This document shows positions 1 through 11,887 of a stretch of 64,000 nt of DNA, one piece after another. The stretch lies in NCBI GenBank assembly GCA_038373865.1, contig JAXGGA010005853.1:1-64000 (forward strand), written 5' to 3'. Made by a program: the position numbers and the translations under genes. The DNA is from Uloborus plumipes. Taxonomy: Eukaryota; Arthropoda; Arachnida; Araneae; Uloboridae. Below the pieces are notes generated by a model. The model made no database searches. It was not told the origin of the DNA and saw only the letters and a list, made by a program, of their open reading frames with translations. Position 1 is the first letter of the stretch; every line of letters begins with the position of its first letter.

Positions 1-700
1 ACTTATTGCCATTTGAAATTTGCTAAAAGTATTAAAAAATAACAAAACAATATAAATAACGTGCATTAAAATTTTTAAAATCCATTAAAATGTCACTCTC
101 CCGAAACCACTTCGTAAGTGGGGACGGAAATGACAGGGACGGAAATGACAAAACAGTGGGTTTTCGAAAACAGTGTGAAAAGTTTTTCATATCTTTAATT
201 TAACTGTTGATACCTTAAAAGTGTTCGTAAGAACACATTCGGCAGTGGAATTTTTTTAAATTTTATTTCAATTTTCTGGAAGATAACCAGGGGGACGGAA
301 ATGACATTGAATAAAGTCACGCATAGAATTTTTAAAATAAAACAAGCCTCACACACCCTAAAAGATGTGTAAACTTCGTTTAAAGCATATTTTTCTGCTA
401 AGAAGAATGTTCTTAAACATTTTGAGTTATTTTATTGCCAACTAGCGCCATTTATAGAATTTTATTGAAGGTTTTTCTACTTGGGGGAAATTTTTTTCCA
501 AACCTGGGGACACGTATAAATTGAGCTCTCTATCAAAATATGTAAATATGATAAGGAATGCTTATATGGTACATTGAAGTACACACTTGTACTGTATCAT
601 AATGCATATGTATTAATTTTCAAAAATGTTTCTTCATATAGTAATTTTTGTTTAAAGTTGACAAATGTGTGTGGGGACAGGGGACGGAAATGACATTTCG
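1..700. mobile_element. probable left-cut transposon with GGGACGGAAATGACA repeats
   Basis: GGGACGGAAATGACA occurs four times: in tandem at 121-135 and 136-150, then 292-306 and 681-695. Repeated short words like this are subterminal repeats in pogo-like elements (compare GGGGCAAGATGAC at 11.9-14.2 kb). No inverted partner end is visible, so the element may start left of the window. No ORF of note. Confidence 0.4.
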
Positions 701-2280
701 CCTATATATTATTTTTTTTAATATATAATTAAAGTGCAAAATAGTGCCAATTCACGTTGTCATTACTCTTTGTGAGCATCTTGAATAGAACATAGCATTA
801 GATAATGAAAATAGGTGTTTAATTGGAAGATATGGATGAAGGACACAAAAGTTAACGAATTGAGAAAATAACCCTTATCTGTTTGAAAAAAACTTTGTCG
901 CACTTATTTAGACTTTAACTAACTTTTAATCAGTCTCTAAATTTATTTATAAAACTAAAAAGCGTTGAGGCTCTGAAAATATTATTATATTCTAAGTAAT
1001 AATTATTTTGTTTTTAAACATAAAAGGTAGTGAAAGTGTTTACTTTTGTGCACTAAGTGTAAAATCTGTAATATTTGTCAGTTCGGTAGCATTCTCATCA
1101 TGTCGGTAACGCTCAAAGACAACCCCCCCTAAAAGAGGGGTAAATGTTCACTTTGACCATGCCCCGAATTTTTAAAAATATTGTTACTAATGTGTGTTTG
1201 AAATACACAACTAATTTAATTTTCTGAGTATCTTTAAAAATTGAAAATTTCCATGGTCAAATTGGCACTTTTCCTGATATTCACCCTTAAATGCTTTTAT
1301 CTTTTTTTCGGCGTTAAATTAGCAACTTATAATTTCCATACCGTAGGAATAAAATCTTCAAGAATGATATTTCCCTCACTTTTTCCAATGAAATTTAAAT
1401 CAAGACTCGCCTATAATTATTTCTTGTAGAAAAAGCCATCCGATGACGAAAAAAAAAACTAAATTCGAAAGGTTCAATTTCTTGACCGGAAAATACCCAT
1501 ATTATCTATTACACTTCTGACAAAGTACATGAAAATTTCATGATGATTGGGTTAAGTGAATTTGAAAGCGCAACAGCGTTCTTACTTTCGCTTTTATAAA
1601 ATTCGTAAGTATTAACTTTGTTATTTATTTAATTTTTTTTTGGCAACGCGGCAGAGACATTTTTTCCCTTATGAATGCTAATCTGCTTCGATAAAAACTG
1701 CCCAATAGTTTATCGAACAGATTATTTTTCCTCCAAATCATACAAAAGTTAAAATCATTTATAATGTTCTAAATCTTCACTAATAATTTTCTAGAATTCT
1801 AGGAAAACTATTTCAAAAAATATATTGATATTTATAAAGCTGCTCATTTGCTAAATCCGTATATATTTTTCTAAACTTCATTTCTTAAACATATTTTTAA
1901 AGTTTCGAACTGTGACTTTAAATACTGAAAAGGAGATTTATAAAAAAGAGAGAAAATTTTTCCTTGTTCGCCATTTTGAAAGATAAAAATTTCCAACAGA
2001 ACACTTCACTCTTTCGTATACTTCTCCCAGCATATCACGTTCCGCAAACCCAATCTCTTTTACCCAAGATTTTCTCCACATCACGCATAAGTAAAGAATG
2101 CAATAAACATAAGAAGAAACCAAAGAGGAGAAAGGAAAAAACCCGCAAAATAACAAAAAATCTTTACAGTTTGAGCCCGCAGCAAAATAGTGAAAAAAAA
2201 AAACCTCTAACCAACTAAATCACACAATATAAACCAGAGAAAAAAAATATTTCCCAAACCAGAAAAAAGAAACCAAAACC
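701..2280. other. AT-rich DNA, no gene seen
   Basis: Only short ORFs with no motif. A CCCCCCTAAAAGAGGGG hairpin lies near 1125, and 1936-2280 is purine-rich low complexity. Confidence 0.6.
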
Positions 2281-2835
2281 TGAAGCGCCTTTCATCCACT
2301 GAAGCGATTCAGAATTCAAGTTGGCTCGATTGCCCAAGGGAGTCTGAGGGCTCCACTAGAAGTTAAGTACAAAATCGCAACTGATCTGGATTTTTCATTT
2401 TGATTCTGCTGGGGCCGCGAAGAAAACGGGGGCGCCAAAATGAAAACATCTGACGTGGTTTCGCACATAAATGGATACTAGTGCCTTCCGGGATTGGGAC
2501 CAATTTCTGGCCCAGCGTGGCCAAGATTGCCTAATACACAGTACGTTCCTCCGATGCCCCTTTTTACGTTTTTACTCCAGGGCATTCCCTTCGTCCATTT
2601 TAAATTTTTCCAATTTTCCGCCGTGCGCGCCCAAGTTTTGTGTGTGTTGCTTTATGTTTGGGCTGTTCTTTTTTTGTTTTCCTTTGCTGTTTTTGCGGGG
2701 AGGGGGGGGGGGTGCTCGCATGTGTGTGTGTGCTCGGGGTGGTACTGGAATGTCGTGGGTCGTAGGACATTGCTGGCCAGAGATTAGCTTGGGACTGGTC
2801 TTTCTTCAGATGCTAACGGTGTCCGTCTCCTGAGA
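2281..2835. other. GC-richer island, candidate regulatory DNA
   Basis: More even in base composition than its flanks, with no repeats recognised; ends in a G-run (about 2698-2711) and a short GT run. Overlapping ORFs on the plus strand in two frames (2471-2833, 2494-2787) show no domain, and coding use is not supported. Confidence 0.35.
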
Positions 2836-3616
2836 TTTGATTCTGCATTCTTAGCATGCTTTCTTGGGAGGGTTGCTAGTGTGGACGTTTATCGCGACAG
2901 TTGGCAATTTTTCGGATTTTAAGCAAAAGGGAAATATTAGTGATATAAGAATGGAATTAAACTGAATAAATACCTCTATGAGTGAAAGTTTAAAGAAAAA
3001 AAAGGAGCGGTGGAGGGATTTAAATAGGCACAAATTGCAGGAGACTGCACACACGTGTTTTGGCGGTTACATAAAACCCCCTTTTGAATGCAAAAGAAGA
3101 GAAATTATGAATGTAAAGATACCCAACAAAATCCGTTTTTTGTCAGATGCTTTTGCATTTATAAACTCCCTTTTTTTCCTCCTAAAAAAGAGGCTCCTTT
3201 CAATCCTGAAACATGTGCATGCAGTTTCCGCAAATTTGTGCTCATTGCGTTGGTTTATTTTCTTTTTCGTTACAATATTATTTAATTGAATATTTTTAAA
3301 TTTTAAATCATGAATGAAAAGTAATATAACGAGGTTGAGACGCACTACAAAATTGAAAATGATGGTACAAATTTGTATGGTCCTTTACAGCCTAGAAAAT
3401 GGTAATTTTCACTACATGCCCCCCTACTCTCCCCCCTGAGAGTTTAAAAATATTCAGATTTCATGTTAAACTCGTCTGGTTAAATGTATTCGACTTTATT
3501 TTTCTGTAAATTCAGTATAATGGTACGTAATTTTTCTATTTTATTTCTATCTTAAATACAAAACAAAGATTTTTTTTTATTTTTAAAGCACCAGTTTTAA
3601 ATCATTTTAAATGGTG

Positions 3617-4685
3617 TTCGCCATTGGCTGAATTGGAAACAAACACGTGTAAATATAAATACATTAAATAATGAAATAAAAGATTGCAGACACGTGTCTC
3701 AAATAACTCCTGTTTCGATGATTTATCATCCTAAAGCTCGCACTTATTCTTTATGATTCAAAAATGTTTGGTTTTTTATTGGCATACTTTTCAAAAAGGC
3801 TCTAAGGCTAGAGCCTGGATATTTAAATTCCACTAGGTGGTAGATAGAATATTTTTCCCGGTTTCTTTTGAGTAATTAATACTTTTAAGTTCTAAAAAAA
3901 AACCTTAATTAAAAGATATAAACAGCTTGTATGTGAAATATGATGTTAAAAAAGATATGTATTTGCAAATGGGAAATTTGAGTACTAGTTTCTCTCCAAA
4001 TTTTCACAATGATTAGAAAAGTTACTTCTTCTGTTTATTTACTGTTTTTGAAGTTCAAACATTATATACTATTTTTAAGAAGACTCTTTGTAGAAATGCA
4101 CTGTAGTTTTAATCCACTGACTTCCAAATTTAGTATGTTTCAGACATCATTGTAAATTGTTAAATGCCAAAACATTATGAAAAAGTTTTCGAAGTACATG
4201 GTTTTGTTTATTTTTTGCGTCAAATTATGCACATTGTCTCCAACTGGTAAAATTATTTTTCTAAAAAAATGAAAGATGAATAAGTTCATAACAGTAGAAC
4301 AGTCGACACGTAAAAAGATACTATTTCATTTGATATGAAATCAAGTGCAGTACAATAGGAAGAAGATACACTTTTCTAACTTAAACTGACAGTACTGTTG
4401 TAGGAACCTCTTACTCCTTATTTTCCCCCTTTACTAAAGAGTATTAATTCATTTGCTTTTTTATATTTATAATTTTTAAGGAAGCTAATTGCAATAAATC
4501 CAATTAAATGCATGTTGAACGAAATACAATCTTTATAACTTCTTGCCATTCGCTGAATATGTTATTCTTACAACAGTAGTGAATAACGTGTGAAAAGCAC
4601 AAATTAGTAAATTGATCGCAGACACGTGCCTCAAAGAACTCCTTTTTCGATGATTTATTATCCTAAAGGTAAAGCTCGCACTTTT
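3617..4685 (+). repeat. two dispersed copies of a GCAGACACGTGYCTC repeat
   Basis: 3617-3745 and 4543-4685 share GCCATT.GCTGAAT, GCAGACACGTG, CTCAAA.AACTCCT, TTCGATGATTTAT and ATCCTAAAG..CTCGCAC in the same order. The CACGTG is a palindromic E-box word. Between and around them the DNA is AT-rich without a gene. Confidence 0.65.
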
Positions 4686-4804
4686 TCACATTGAAAATGG
4701 GGTTCCATGAAACCCTGGAACACGTGTCCGCATTGAGCTTGCTAATTTGCTTTTTGTACGTTAATTGCTTTTGTTGTTCCATAGAAAGGTATGTATTCAT
4801 TTCG

Positions 4805-5316
4805 TTAACCCATTAATTCCTAGCGTCCCTTTGTAGGAACGGTCCATAAAGTGTGTCTGAATTTCCCAAAAATGAACCTTTCAACCAAATAATAATGTTC
4901 AATTATTACTTTGGTATTGTTTCAATCCATTATTAACAGATTGCAGCACATAATCATTGCAAAGTGTGTTCTGTAGCTGTTTTAATATGATCTTTAACAA
5001 GAATTACATAATTCACATTCTCAAGAACAAAAAGCTAAGTTTTAAAAATTATTTCCAGCTTCCCAGTTTATGTCAATTGCTGATTTTATTTCTTCTCATA
5101 AAATGTCTTTTTAAATATTACATCGTAGGCAGAAAAAAAATTAGTAAAAAAAGTATGTACCTTCTGGTGTTTAGCTTCCCTTTTTAAGAACGATTTTTCT
5201 TTTCTTAATAAAACAAATTATTTTTTATATGATATTTTTTAAATTATTTTTCCTGGTCTATTTGTAACCAGTATACGAAATATCTTTGGAAAAAATGCCA
5301 GGCATTAATGAGTTAA
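4805..5316 (+). mobile_element. TTAA-inserted MITE family 1, copy A
   Basis: TTAA at both ends, with inverted repeats beginning CCCATTAATKCC. A TTAA target and a CCC start are hallmarks of the piggyBac superfamily; assignment is by these ends only. Near the left end GCGTCCCTTTGTAGGAACGG is a decayed hairpin that is perfect in other copies. About 512 bp; same family as 19841, 37107 and 57837. No gene. Confidence 0.8.
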
Positions 5317-6195
5317 TCTCGTAGTTCATCTTAAAACTCAAATTTGATTTTTTCACAAAACGAAAAGAAAAAAAAGAAAGAAAAGAGAGAATGAAGAAAT
5401 CAGGTTGGCGACGAAAAGAGTGGTTTAAATTCGGCCAACCCTGCAGTTTAGCATCCCAAGTGGTTTGACCGTCAGCGCACATATAACAGCCATTTCGGAT
5501 GAGATGCTCCTTTTTTATGGCACACTAAAGTACCGCCATTTCGGCCCATTATTTGAACTGGACACTGTTCGTTGGAAAATAATCAGTTTTGCTACTTGAC
5601 TTGCTTCGCCACGATCGCGCTTGTCTGCAATAGATCGGGCACATAAAATATAATCGAGAAATCGAAGGAAATATTCTTTACGTAAAAAATTAGCCTTTGT
5701 TTTTTGTATAAAATATTGAGGTTTTCTAAAACTAGATGATTTCAAGAATTTAATCATTTAGAAGTTTTTATGCATTGACATTGCTTACTTATTTTTTGCT
5801 CGAACATCAGGAAAATTTGATATGTTTTAAAATCTAAGTAACCCGGAAGAGACTTTAATTTGATCTTGCGAAATTTCCCAAAATGGTTGAAAAAATAAAT
5901 TATCGCATTAAGATTAAAATGGTGAAAGAGTGTCTTTATTCATTGTTAAAGTCCAGATTCACTAAGAAATTATCAAAATATGCACTAGCCACACCTTAAA
6001 TATGCAGTCAAATTCTTAAAATAGTAAGGTTCGTTTTGTAGCTCCTGTTTTTTTTTTTTTTTTTATAGTAAAGAAATTATTATGAATTAAAACAGTTGTT
6101 TACGCAGAAGATAGTCTGCACATAAATTACTTTTCTAGCAATAAAGTACACAATGCATATTTTGATATTTTCCAGTTAGGCTTTATCTTTTATCA
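5317..6195. other. no gene recognised
   Basis: AT-rich except for 5400-5660, where minus ORFs (5258-5482, 5515-5757) have more even composition but no motif I know. Could be an old mobile-element coding remnant. Confidence 0.4.
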
Positions 6196-7364
6196 TCTTA
6201 ATACATAAAAATTACGTGTCCCTGTGTTTGTGGCCAATAGCATCCTCAGCTACTGAACCGATTTTAACCAATTTTTGCACGCAGTTTTAGTTTGGTCCAA
6301 CTTAAATGATAGGATAGTTTTTATCTCAATTTAGGACCGCAATATATTTTTTATTGCAAATTATCTATTTAGCTACCAGCTTTTCTGTATTCTTGGCTTC
6401 TATAAGATAAAATCTGCTGCTGGGTTGTCAGTTGCTTCGGAAGCAAAAAGCAGTAGTGGTAACGATCAGGATGTCGAATCGGTTTCTGCCATATTCGTCC
6501 TGATTCTCTTAATTTAAATTGTGCGTGTAAGTATTATTAAATCAATATTCGGAAAAGTATTATTTGCTTACTTCTCCTTTACTTAATTCAATTTATTAAA
6601 GCAGTTTAGATACTTAACATATGCTATTTTGTATGTTTTAAAAATATTTTTCACTCATGTTTAGGTACAAATATTTTTTTAGGAAAATTATTTTAGTGAA
6701 AAATATCATACCTTTTTCGAGCTTTGAGTTATAAAATATTCATATTGTTTAGTGATTTTTATGTCAGGTGTATTTAGACAAAGAAAGGCTCACTGCATTA
6801 TGTGATCTTTTACCTATGTAATATTTAAATTTTTAGTGATTTAGTTCAGAATTGTATTTGCTAAGCGTATCCATCTGCAGCAATAAATTTGCAAATTATC
6901 GTTCAACAATACATTTGGTATTTACTATTCAAAAAACAAATTCTTAGGAGGGAAAATGTACTGTTTTATGGTGCGAAGATTAAAATTATTTCTATACACA
7001 CAATTTTTACCGTCACATTGCTTTGTAACATAAATATACACCTCATAGTTTGCGATTCAAAATTCGACTGTTTCGTAAATACCGTACCGTTTTGGGTTTA
7101 AGTTATCCAAATTCATTTTTTTTGTGATTTTGTATTTCAATTGTATTGTAATTAAAAAAAATGTTTTACTGTAATTTGTGAACTTTTACCTGTGTATTAA
7201 AATTTAGAGTGATTTTGCTCAGAATTGTATTTTCTAAACGTACCTCTCTGCATTCATATTTCATATAAAGTTGATCTCTATAACGGTAATAAAGTTTTTC
7301 GTTTCTATTGAAACATAGTTTAACCCATACCTTAGCCACAGCAACGCGTGGCCGGGTCAGCTAG
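6196..7364 (+). mobile_element. Helitron-type non-autonomous element 1
   Basis: The 5' end reads A|TCTTAATACATAAAAATT and the 3' end CCGGGTCAGCTAG|T, matching Helitron rules: TC start, CTRR end, insertion between A and T. A hairpin (GCCAC...GTGGC) lies just before the CTAG end. Near the 5' end is the phrase CTGAACCGATTTTAACCA, shared with the element at 51149. No Rep/helicase ORF is present, so it must rely on another copy. Confidence 0.72.
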
Positions 7365-7371
7365 TTCAGTA

Positions 7372-8729
7372 TCTATATATATAAAAATGAATGTTGGTGT
7401 GTGTGTGTGTGTGTGTGTGTGTTCCCTAAGATCTCAGAAACTACCCGGGAGATTTGACTGAAACTTTCACCGTTTGTTCCTTTTGGTACTGGGAAGGTTA
7501 GAGACCAGTTTCAACAAAATCCGATGGGTAGTTATTTTTTTATTTCAATTTTAGACATGATTCTGTCTTTGTAATTTCAATTTAAAACTCCATTTTCGAA
7601 GGCTTTCATCAATCCAATCGAGTATTTAGTGTATCAACTCAACTCTCTGTCAGATAGTTGGAATTGCTTGCTACCGTAAATTTGGCGATCTTTTAAATCG
7701 CGCCAAGAGCCCTCAATAATGGAAGTTTTTCCCAATAACTATCTCAAGTATAAAGGATAAAAAAGGTATTTGATTAATAGATTAATCTTTTTTTAAAAAC
7801 AAATGAGATTCAGTTTCATATTTCGGAACTGCTTTAGATTTGTAGAGGCTTAGATGGCATGCATTATTTTCCACGCGAACACTATTTTGCTCTTTATACC
7901 TATTGCTGTTTTCAATCAGAGTATGTTACTATATTTTCTCGCCAAACATCCAATCAATGGTTCGTTTTCATGTCCAAACTATTTGCTATGATATACCGCA
8001 ATGTTGGAAATTATTTTAACGCCTTAAGGAATGGTGTACTTTTTAGCGCCAAATATAATATTCAAATTGATTTCAGATTGCCAAAAAAGTAATCAGCTTC
8101 ATAGAGAATACCTCAACATTTGGCGACAATTTCTCTTTCACAAAAGTGAGATTACGTAAGTTTCTTTATTTATGGAAGGGATAGGGGTTCAGAATTACCC
8201 CAGGTATCCCAAATTAGCTACCAAATTGGCGACTTTTTAAATAGCGTCAAGAACCTTCAATAATTGAAATTTTCCAAGGCACGTTGCTACGCAACTATTT
8301 TTGTTTTCGGGAGTAGAAAAAATTATGTGTGTATGATAAATACCTGATTAAATATGTTTCCTTCTCAGACAAACATATTATTGCATGACAGTACTCAAAT
8401 GCTACCATATTTTTTAAGGTGTTTGCTATTTCAAGTCCGTAATATTTGTCATTAACCGCAATGTTAAAAATTATTAACGACGTACGGAATGGTGGGTAAC
8501 CCTATATAGAACATAGTTTTATAGTATTAAAGGAAAATGAACTTTTTTATTGAATAGACTTTCTGAAAATTGAATAACTTTATGAGAAGATAACTTTGCT
8601 TCATTTAGATTTTTTAAAATCTTTCATCATGCCTATTTTCAACAACGCTTTATAGATTTTTACATCCAAAACACCACGTGAAGACGAAATATACATCTAA
8701 GCAGAACAACGTCTGCCGGGTTCTGCTAG
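7372..8729 (+). mobile_element. Helitron-type non-autonomous element 2
   Basis: It starts A|TCTATATATATAAAAATG and ends with a hairpin (GCAGA...TCTGC) followed by CCGGGTTCTGCTAG|T. Only 7 bp separate it from element 1, so two related elements sit head to tail. It contains a (GT)n run. ORFs inside (for example 7859-8092) show no Helitron protein motif and are probably chance. Confidence 0.72.
7394..7421. repeat. (GT)n microsatellite
   Basis: About 14 GT units just inside the 5' end of the second Helitron-type element. Confidence 0.9.
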
Positions 8730-9331
8730 TAATTTCTAAAGATGAAAATATATTTTCAACTTCAGCAGATGTAATTGGCAAAATTTGAAGGATTTAAATT
8801 CGTCCAGTGCCCACATTTTATTTACTTATTCCTTTTTTTTTTTTAATCTTACTTTTTAATATTGATTCTTCCTCTTCCATGATAGGAAACCATGCTCTTC
8901 CGGAGTAAACTTGAACTGCTTCAAACTTATTTATGAGGAAAAAAACGGAAACTGCAAAATTGTTTTGTAACTCAAAAATTTCAGCCGCTCAATCCCATTA
9001 AACGCGTGTAGAGCAAAATATGTCTTTAGTTTTTTTAAGCATAAAAACGAGTGAAATATAAATGATTTATTTTTTATTCATCGTAGTTTCTTGTTTAACA
9101 GTAGTTTCTTGTACAAGGCATACGGAACGTAATTTTATCTAAAACATATTTTCTGTTTGTTGGTCGGCAAAATTTGGCTGTTTATAAATAAAATGTAATT
9201 TTCATGTTTTCGCATTCCGATTTGAAAATTCGGGAATTTAATTATTCCTAATAGTCTCACATGAATATTATCTGCCACTGCCATCTTTTAATATCCCATT
9301 CAGTGAAAATAATATTTAAAAAAGATTTTTT
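8730..9331. other. AT-rich DNA, nothing seen
   Basis: Between the second Helitron-type end and the hAT fragment; homopolymer runs only. Confidence 0.6.
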
Positions 9332-9404
9332 TCCGCCGATTAATCGGCCAAGTGGTTGATTATGGCCGATTAATCGGTTCTGTGGTTTAATCAGCGCATC
9401 CCTG
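9332..9404. mobile_element. fragment of the CCGATTAATCGG hAT-type family
   Basis: GCCGATTAATCGGCC and GGCCGATTAATCGG precede GCGCATCCCTG, resembling the right end of the element at 59587-60318. The opposite end was not found, so this is a partial copy. Confidence 0.6.
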
Positions 9405-10188
9405 CTGATTTGTCTATTTATTATTTAACAGAGATGCCGTTGTGTTACAAAATATAATATACAGCTAAATTACATTCCCTAATGAAAGCTAAAGCTTGAA
9501 AACGGTCGACTTGGAAAAAATGTTACACTATCATAATATGAAAAAATACCACATTTACTTTTAAATATCGTGGTTGAAATTAGAAACTATGATCATATGT
9601 TTTCTTTGTGAATAACAGTTTATAACATTAAAACACTAACTTTGCTTGTAACTTACAGGTTATAAGTTGAAAATCTAATGTATTTGAATATTTATTTCTT
9701 AGTTTTCAATGAATGCTTGAAAAAGACAGTTTCAAAAAAAGTTCTTTAGCAATGTTAGTTATTACAGAGTTGATTTGACATGTGAAATATTAGTTTTTAT
9801 CACGATTGTTTAAACTCACTCAGTATTGTATTGTATTTTGTTGCATTTTTTAAATTTGATCTGAGCAACTTTGTTTTTTCATGAATAAATAATAAATAGG
9901 TAGCAATGATAAATGTTTGATTTTATATGGTAATTTTAAACTCTTTAAAAAGACTTTTTTTCCCCAGAAGTAACATTTCTTGTATCAAGAAAATTTATTT
10001 ATTTTTCCAATTTTGGTTTTTTAAAAAGTAGTTCATTATTGTAAATGAGTTTGTAAAATGGCAAAGCATTTTAATGGGAAAAAGCTTTCTAAATATTATA
10101 AAGTGAGATCGTTTAGTTTCATTGAATCAAATAAAATTTATAAGCTCCTGAAAAAAAGGGGATCAACTGTCCCCAGTATCTCCTATTA
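9405..10188. other. AT-rich DNA, nothing seen
   Basis: No ORF, repeat or inverted structure recognised. Confidence 0.6.
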
Positions 10189-10460
10189 TGTCGTCGCCAC
10201 CATGCTAAACTAACGAATGTGAAAATTGGCACTTTCCAGGAGAGCCAAAACACTGCATATAACTTATTCCCACCTAACGTGTTCGGTTATTTTCAATTTT
10301 TAAACTTTTATAGACAGCTTTAGGTGTAAAACTATCATTCAAAGGTATCATTTTAATTTTAATTATTTGTAAAATTTGAACTTGAAAAACGAACTTGAAA
10401 AACGCGATTTTTCACATTCGTTAGTTTAGCAGGGCTCTAGTTCAGCATGGTGCCGACGAT
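10189..10460. mobile_element. short inverted-repeat element
   Basis: The left arm (10191-10224) contains TCGTCGCCACCATGCTAAAC and TAACGAATGTGAAAA; the right arm (10408-10459) carries the complement with an extra block of about 16 bp between CATGGTGCCGACGA and CTAAACTAACG. The inside is AT-rich with no gene. Confidence 0.7.
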
Positions 10461-10529
10461 ATCACAAAAAACATTATTTCTACCGAATAATTTATTTCGG
10501 GTGAATATTCGTATCGATAGAGATCTCGA

Positions 10530-11240
10530 AATTAACTATGTTATTTGAGGCACATTGCATATCAGCAATCCGTAGGGATACGTTTCTTTTCCGACCTTGC
10601 AAAGAGCTGATGAGCAGACATGCAATCCTGCCACAACCTACATTGTATCTGATTAAAGTCCATGTTATTGCACTGCATGTCGTACAACACCCAAAAACAT
10701 CTGTGCCATTTCATCTACCCCATTCACACCTATGCCACCGGACGTCATTAGCACCGCATTACATCTCTCATTAAGTACCAATCACTTACGGATATTAAAA
10801 ACCGAAACCAAAAAGCAAAACTCGCTGCTACCGACCACAATCTGTTCCCCACCCAGAGACAGACGACTCATTAAGTAATTGACCACCGCGGCACCCCCAG
10901 GCAGACACACAAACAGACAGACACGCGGACGGAAGCACTTGGCTATCAACGATTTACGGCCGCAGACTCAATAATTCAGGGAGACCTGCCCGCAAAAGGC
11001 AATAGCAAACAAAAGGTGAACGCAATGGCCCTTGTTTGCACTGTGGCAGTAGTCAGTGGGGTGTGGGCCCTCTTCTTGCTAATTGAGTGCCCATTGCTCG
11101 TGATGAGCAGTCGGATAGCTCGAAACCGAGGTAGCACAGCCCCACTGGGAATAACGATTCTTCCGGTGGTGGAGGTTGCAAATGTGGATTGGGTTGGCGA
11201 AGAATATTGGCGGTATTCAGCTTCGAGTGTCAAATAGGAA
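10530..11240. other. GC-richer island with homeodomain-type cores
   Basis: Contains TCATTAGC (10745), TCATTAAG (10768), TCATTAAGTAATTG (10869) and TAATTGAG (11080), all TAAT-type cores, in otherwise mixed sequence free of repeats. ORFs on both strands lack domains. Candidate enhancer; not provable here. Confidence 0.4.
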
Positions 11241-11315
11241 ATGTAAAAGATGTAACTAGAAGTTTGCCTATCTTCACCTACTTACTTGTGAAAGTAAAAG
11301 AAAGAGTGACAGTTT

Positions 11316-11490
11316 CAGGGACGTCATTTTGAATTTTTCAGGGGGGGGGGAGGGGGGCAAAGGGTGCATACACAATGTGAAATTTACCAAAAAGTGGCAA
11401 AAACCACGCCCACTTATATGCCAATACATTGATTTCCCAAAGTCGGGGGGGGGGGCAATTGACCCCCCTCCCCCCTAAATGACGGGCCTG
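11316..11490. mobile_element. hAT-type MITE with G-runs
   Basis: Ends CAGGGACGTCATTT and AAATGACGGGCCTG, 8-bp flanks GACAGTTT (11308-11315) and GACCGTTT (11491-11498), 7 of 8 identical. Inside each end is a long G or C run, so the element can form a G-rich stem. 175 bp. Confidence 0.85.
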
Positions 11491-11498
11491 GACCGTTT

Positions 11499-11885
11499 TG
11501 AAGAAGACTCAATGCAGCTTAAAAGTATTGTTAAAAAAAGTCAAAAATAAGTAAAATAATTGAATACATATCGAAGAATTAAAAAATGGACAGTAGGGTT
11601 TTGAGGTGAAGAAAATGGGTATCTGTCGGTCTACCTGACCCGAAACCCAATATCTTTTGAGTGAAGAGTCCGATTTGAAAAAACCTTTTTTTGTTCGAAA
11701 AATTTCAGTAAGGACACATGATTCCCAAATTTAATTTTTTGATGTGAAAAATTTCTCATTCAATTTTTAACAGTTCAAAAAACTTAGCGCTTAAGAAAAA
11801 ACTTAAAGTCAATATAGATCCCGAAACAACAGGCATATTTGCTTCAAATAAACTTTGTTGAAAAAAGGTCTTGTTGAAGAACATG
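11499..11885. other. no gene seen
   Basis: Short AT-rich gap between the hAT-type MITE and the pogo element; minus ORF 11756-11938 crosses the transposon end and is chance. Confidence 0.6.
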
Positions 11886-11887
11886 TA

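Noticed and set aside
2471..2833. 120-codon ORF with Phe/Cys-rich middle
   Set aside because: Driven by T-rich and G-run sequence; overlapping frame also open; no domain.
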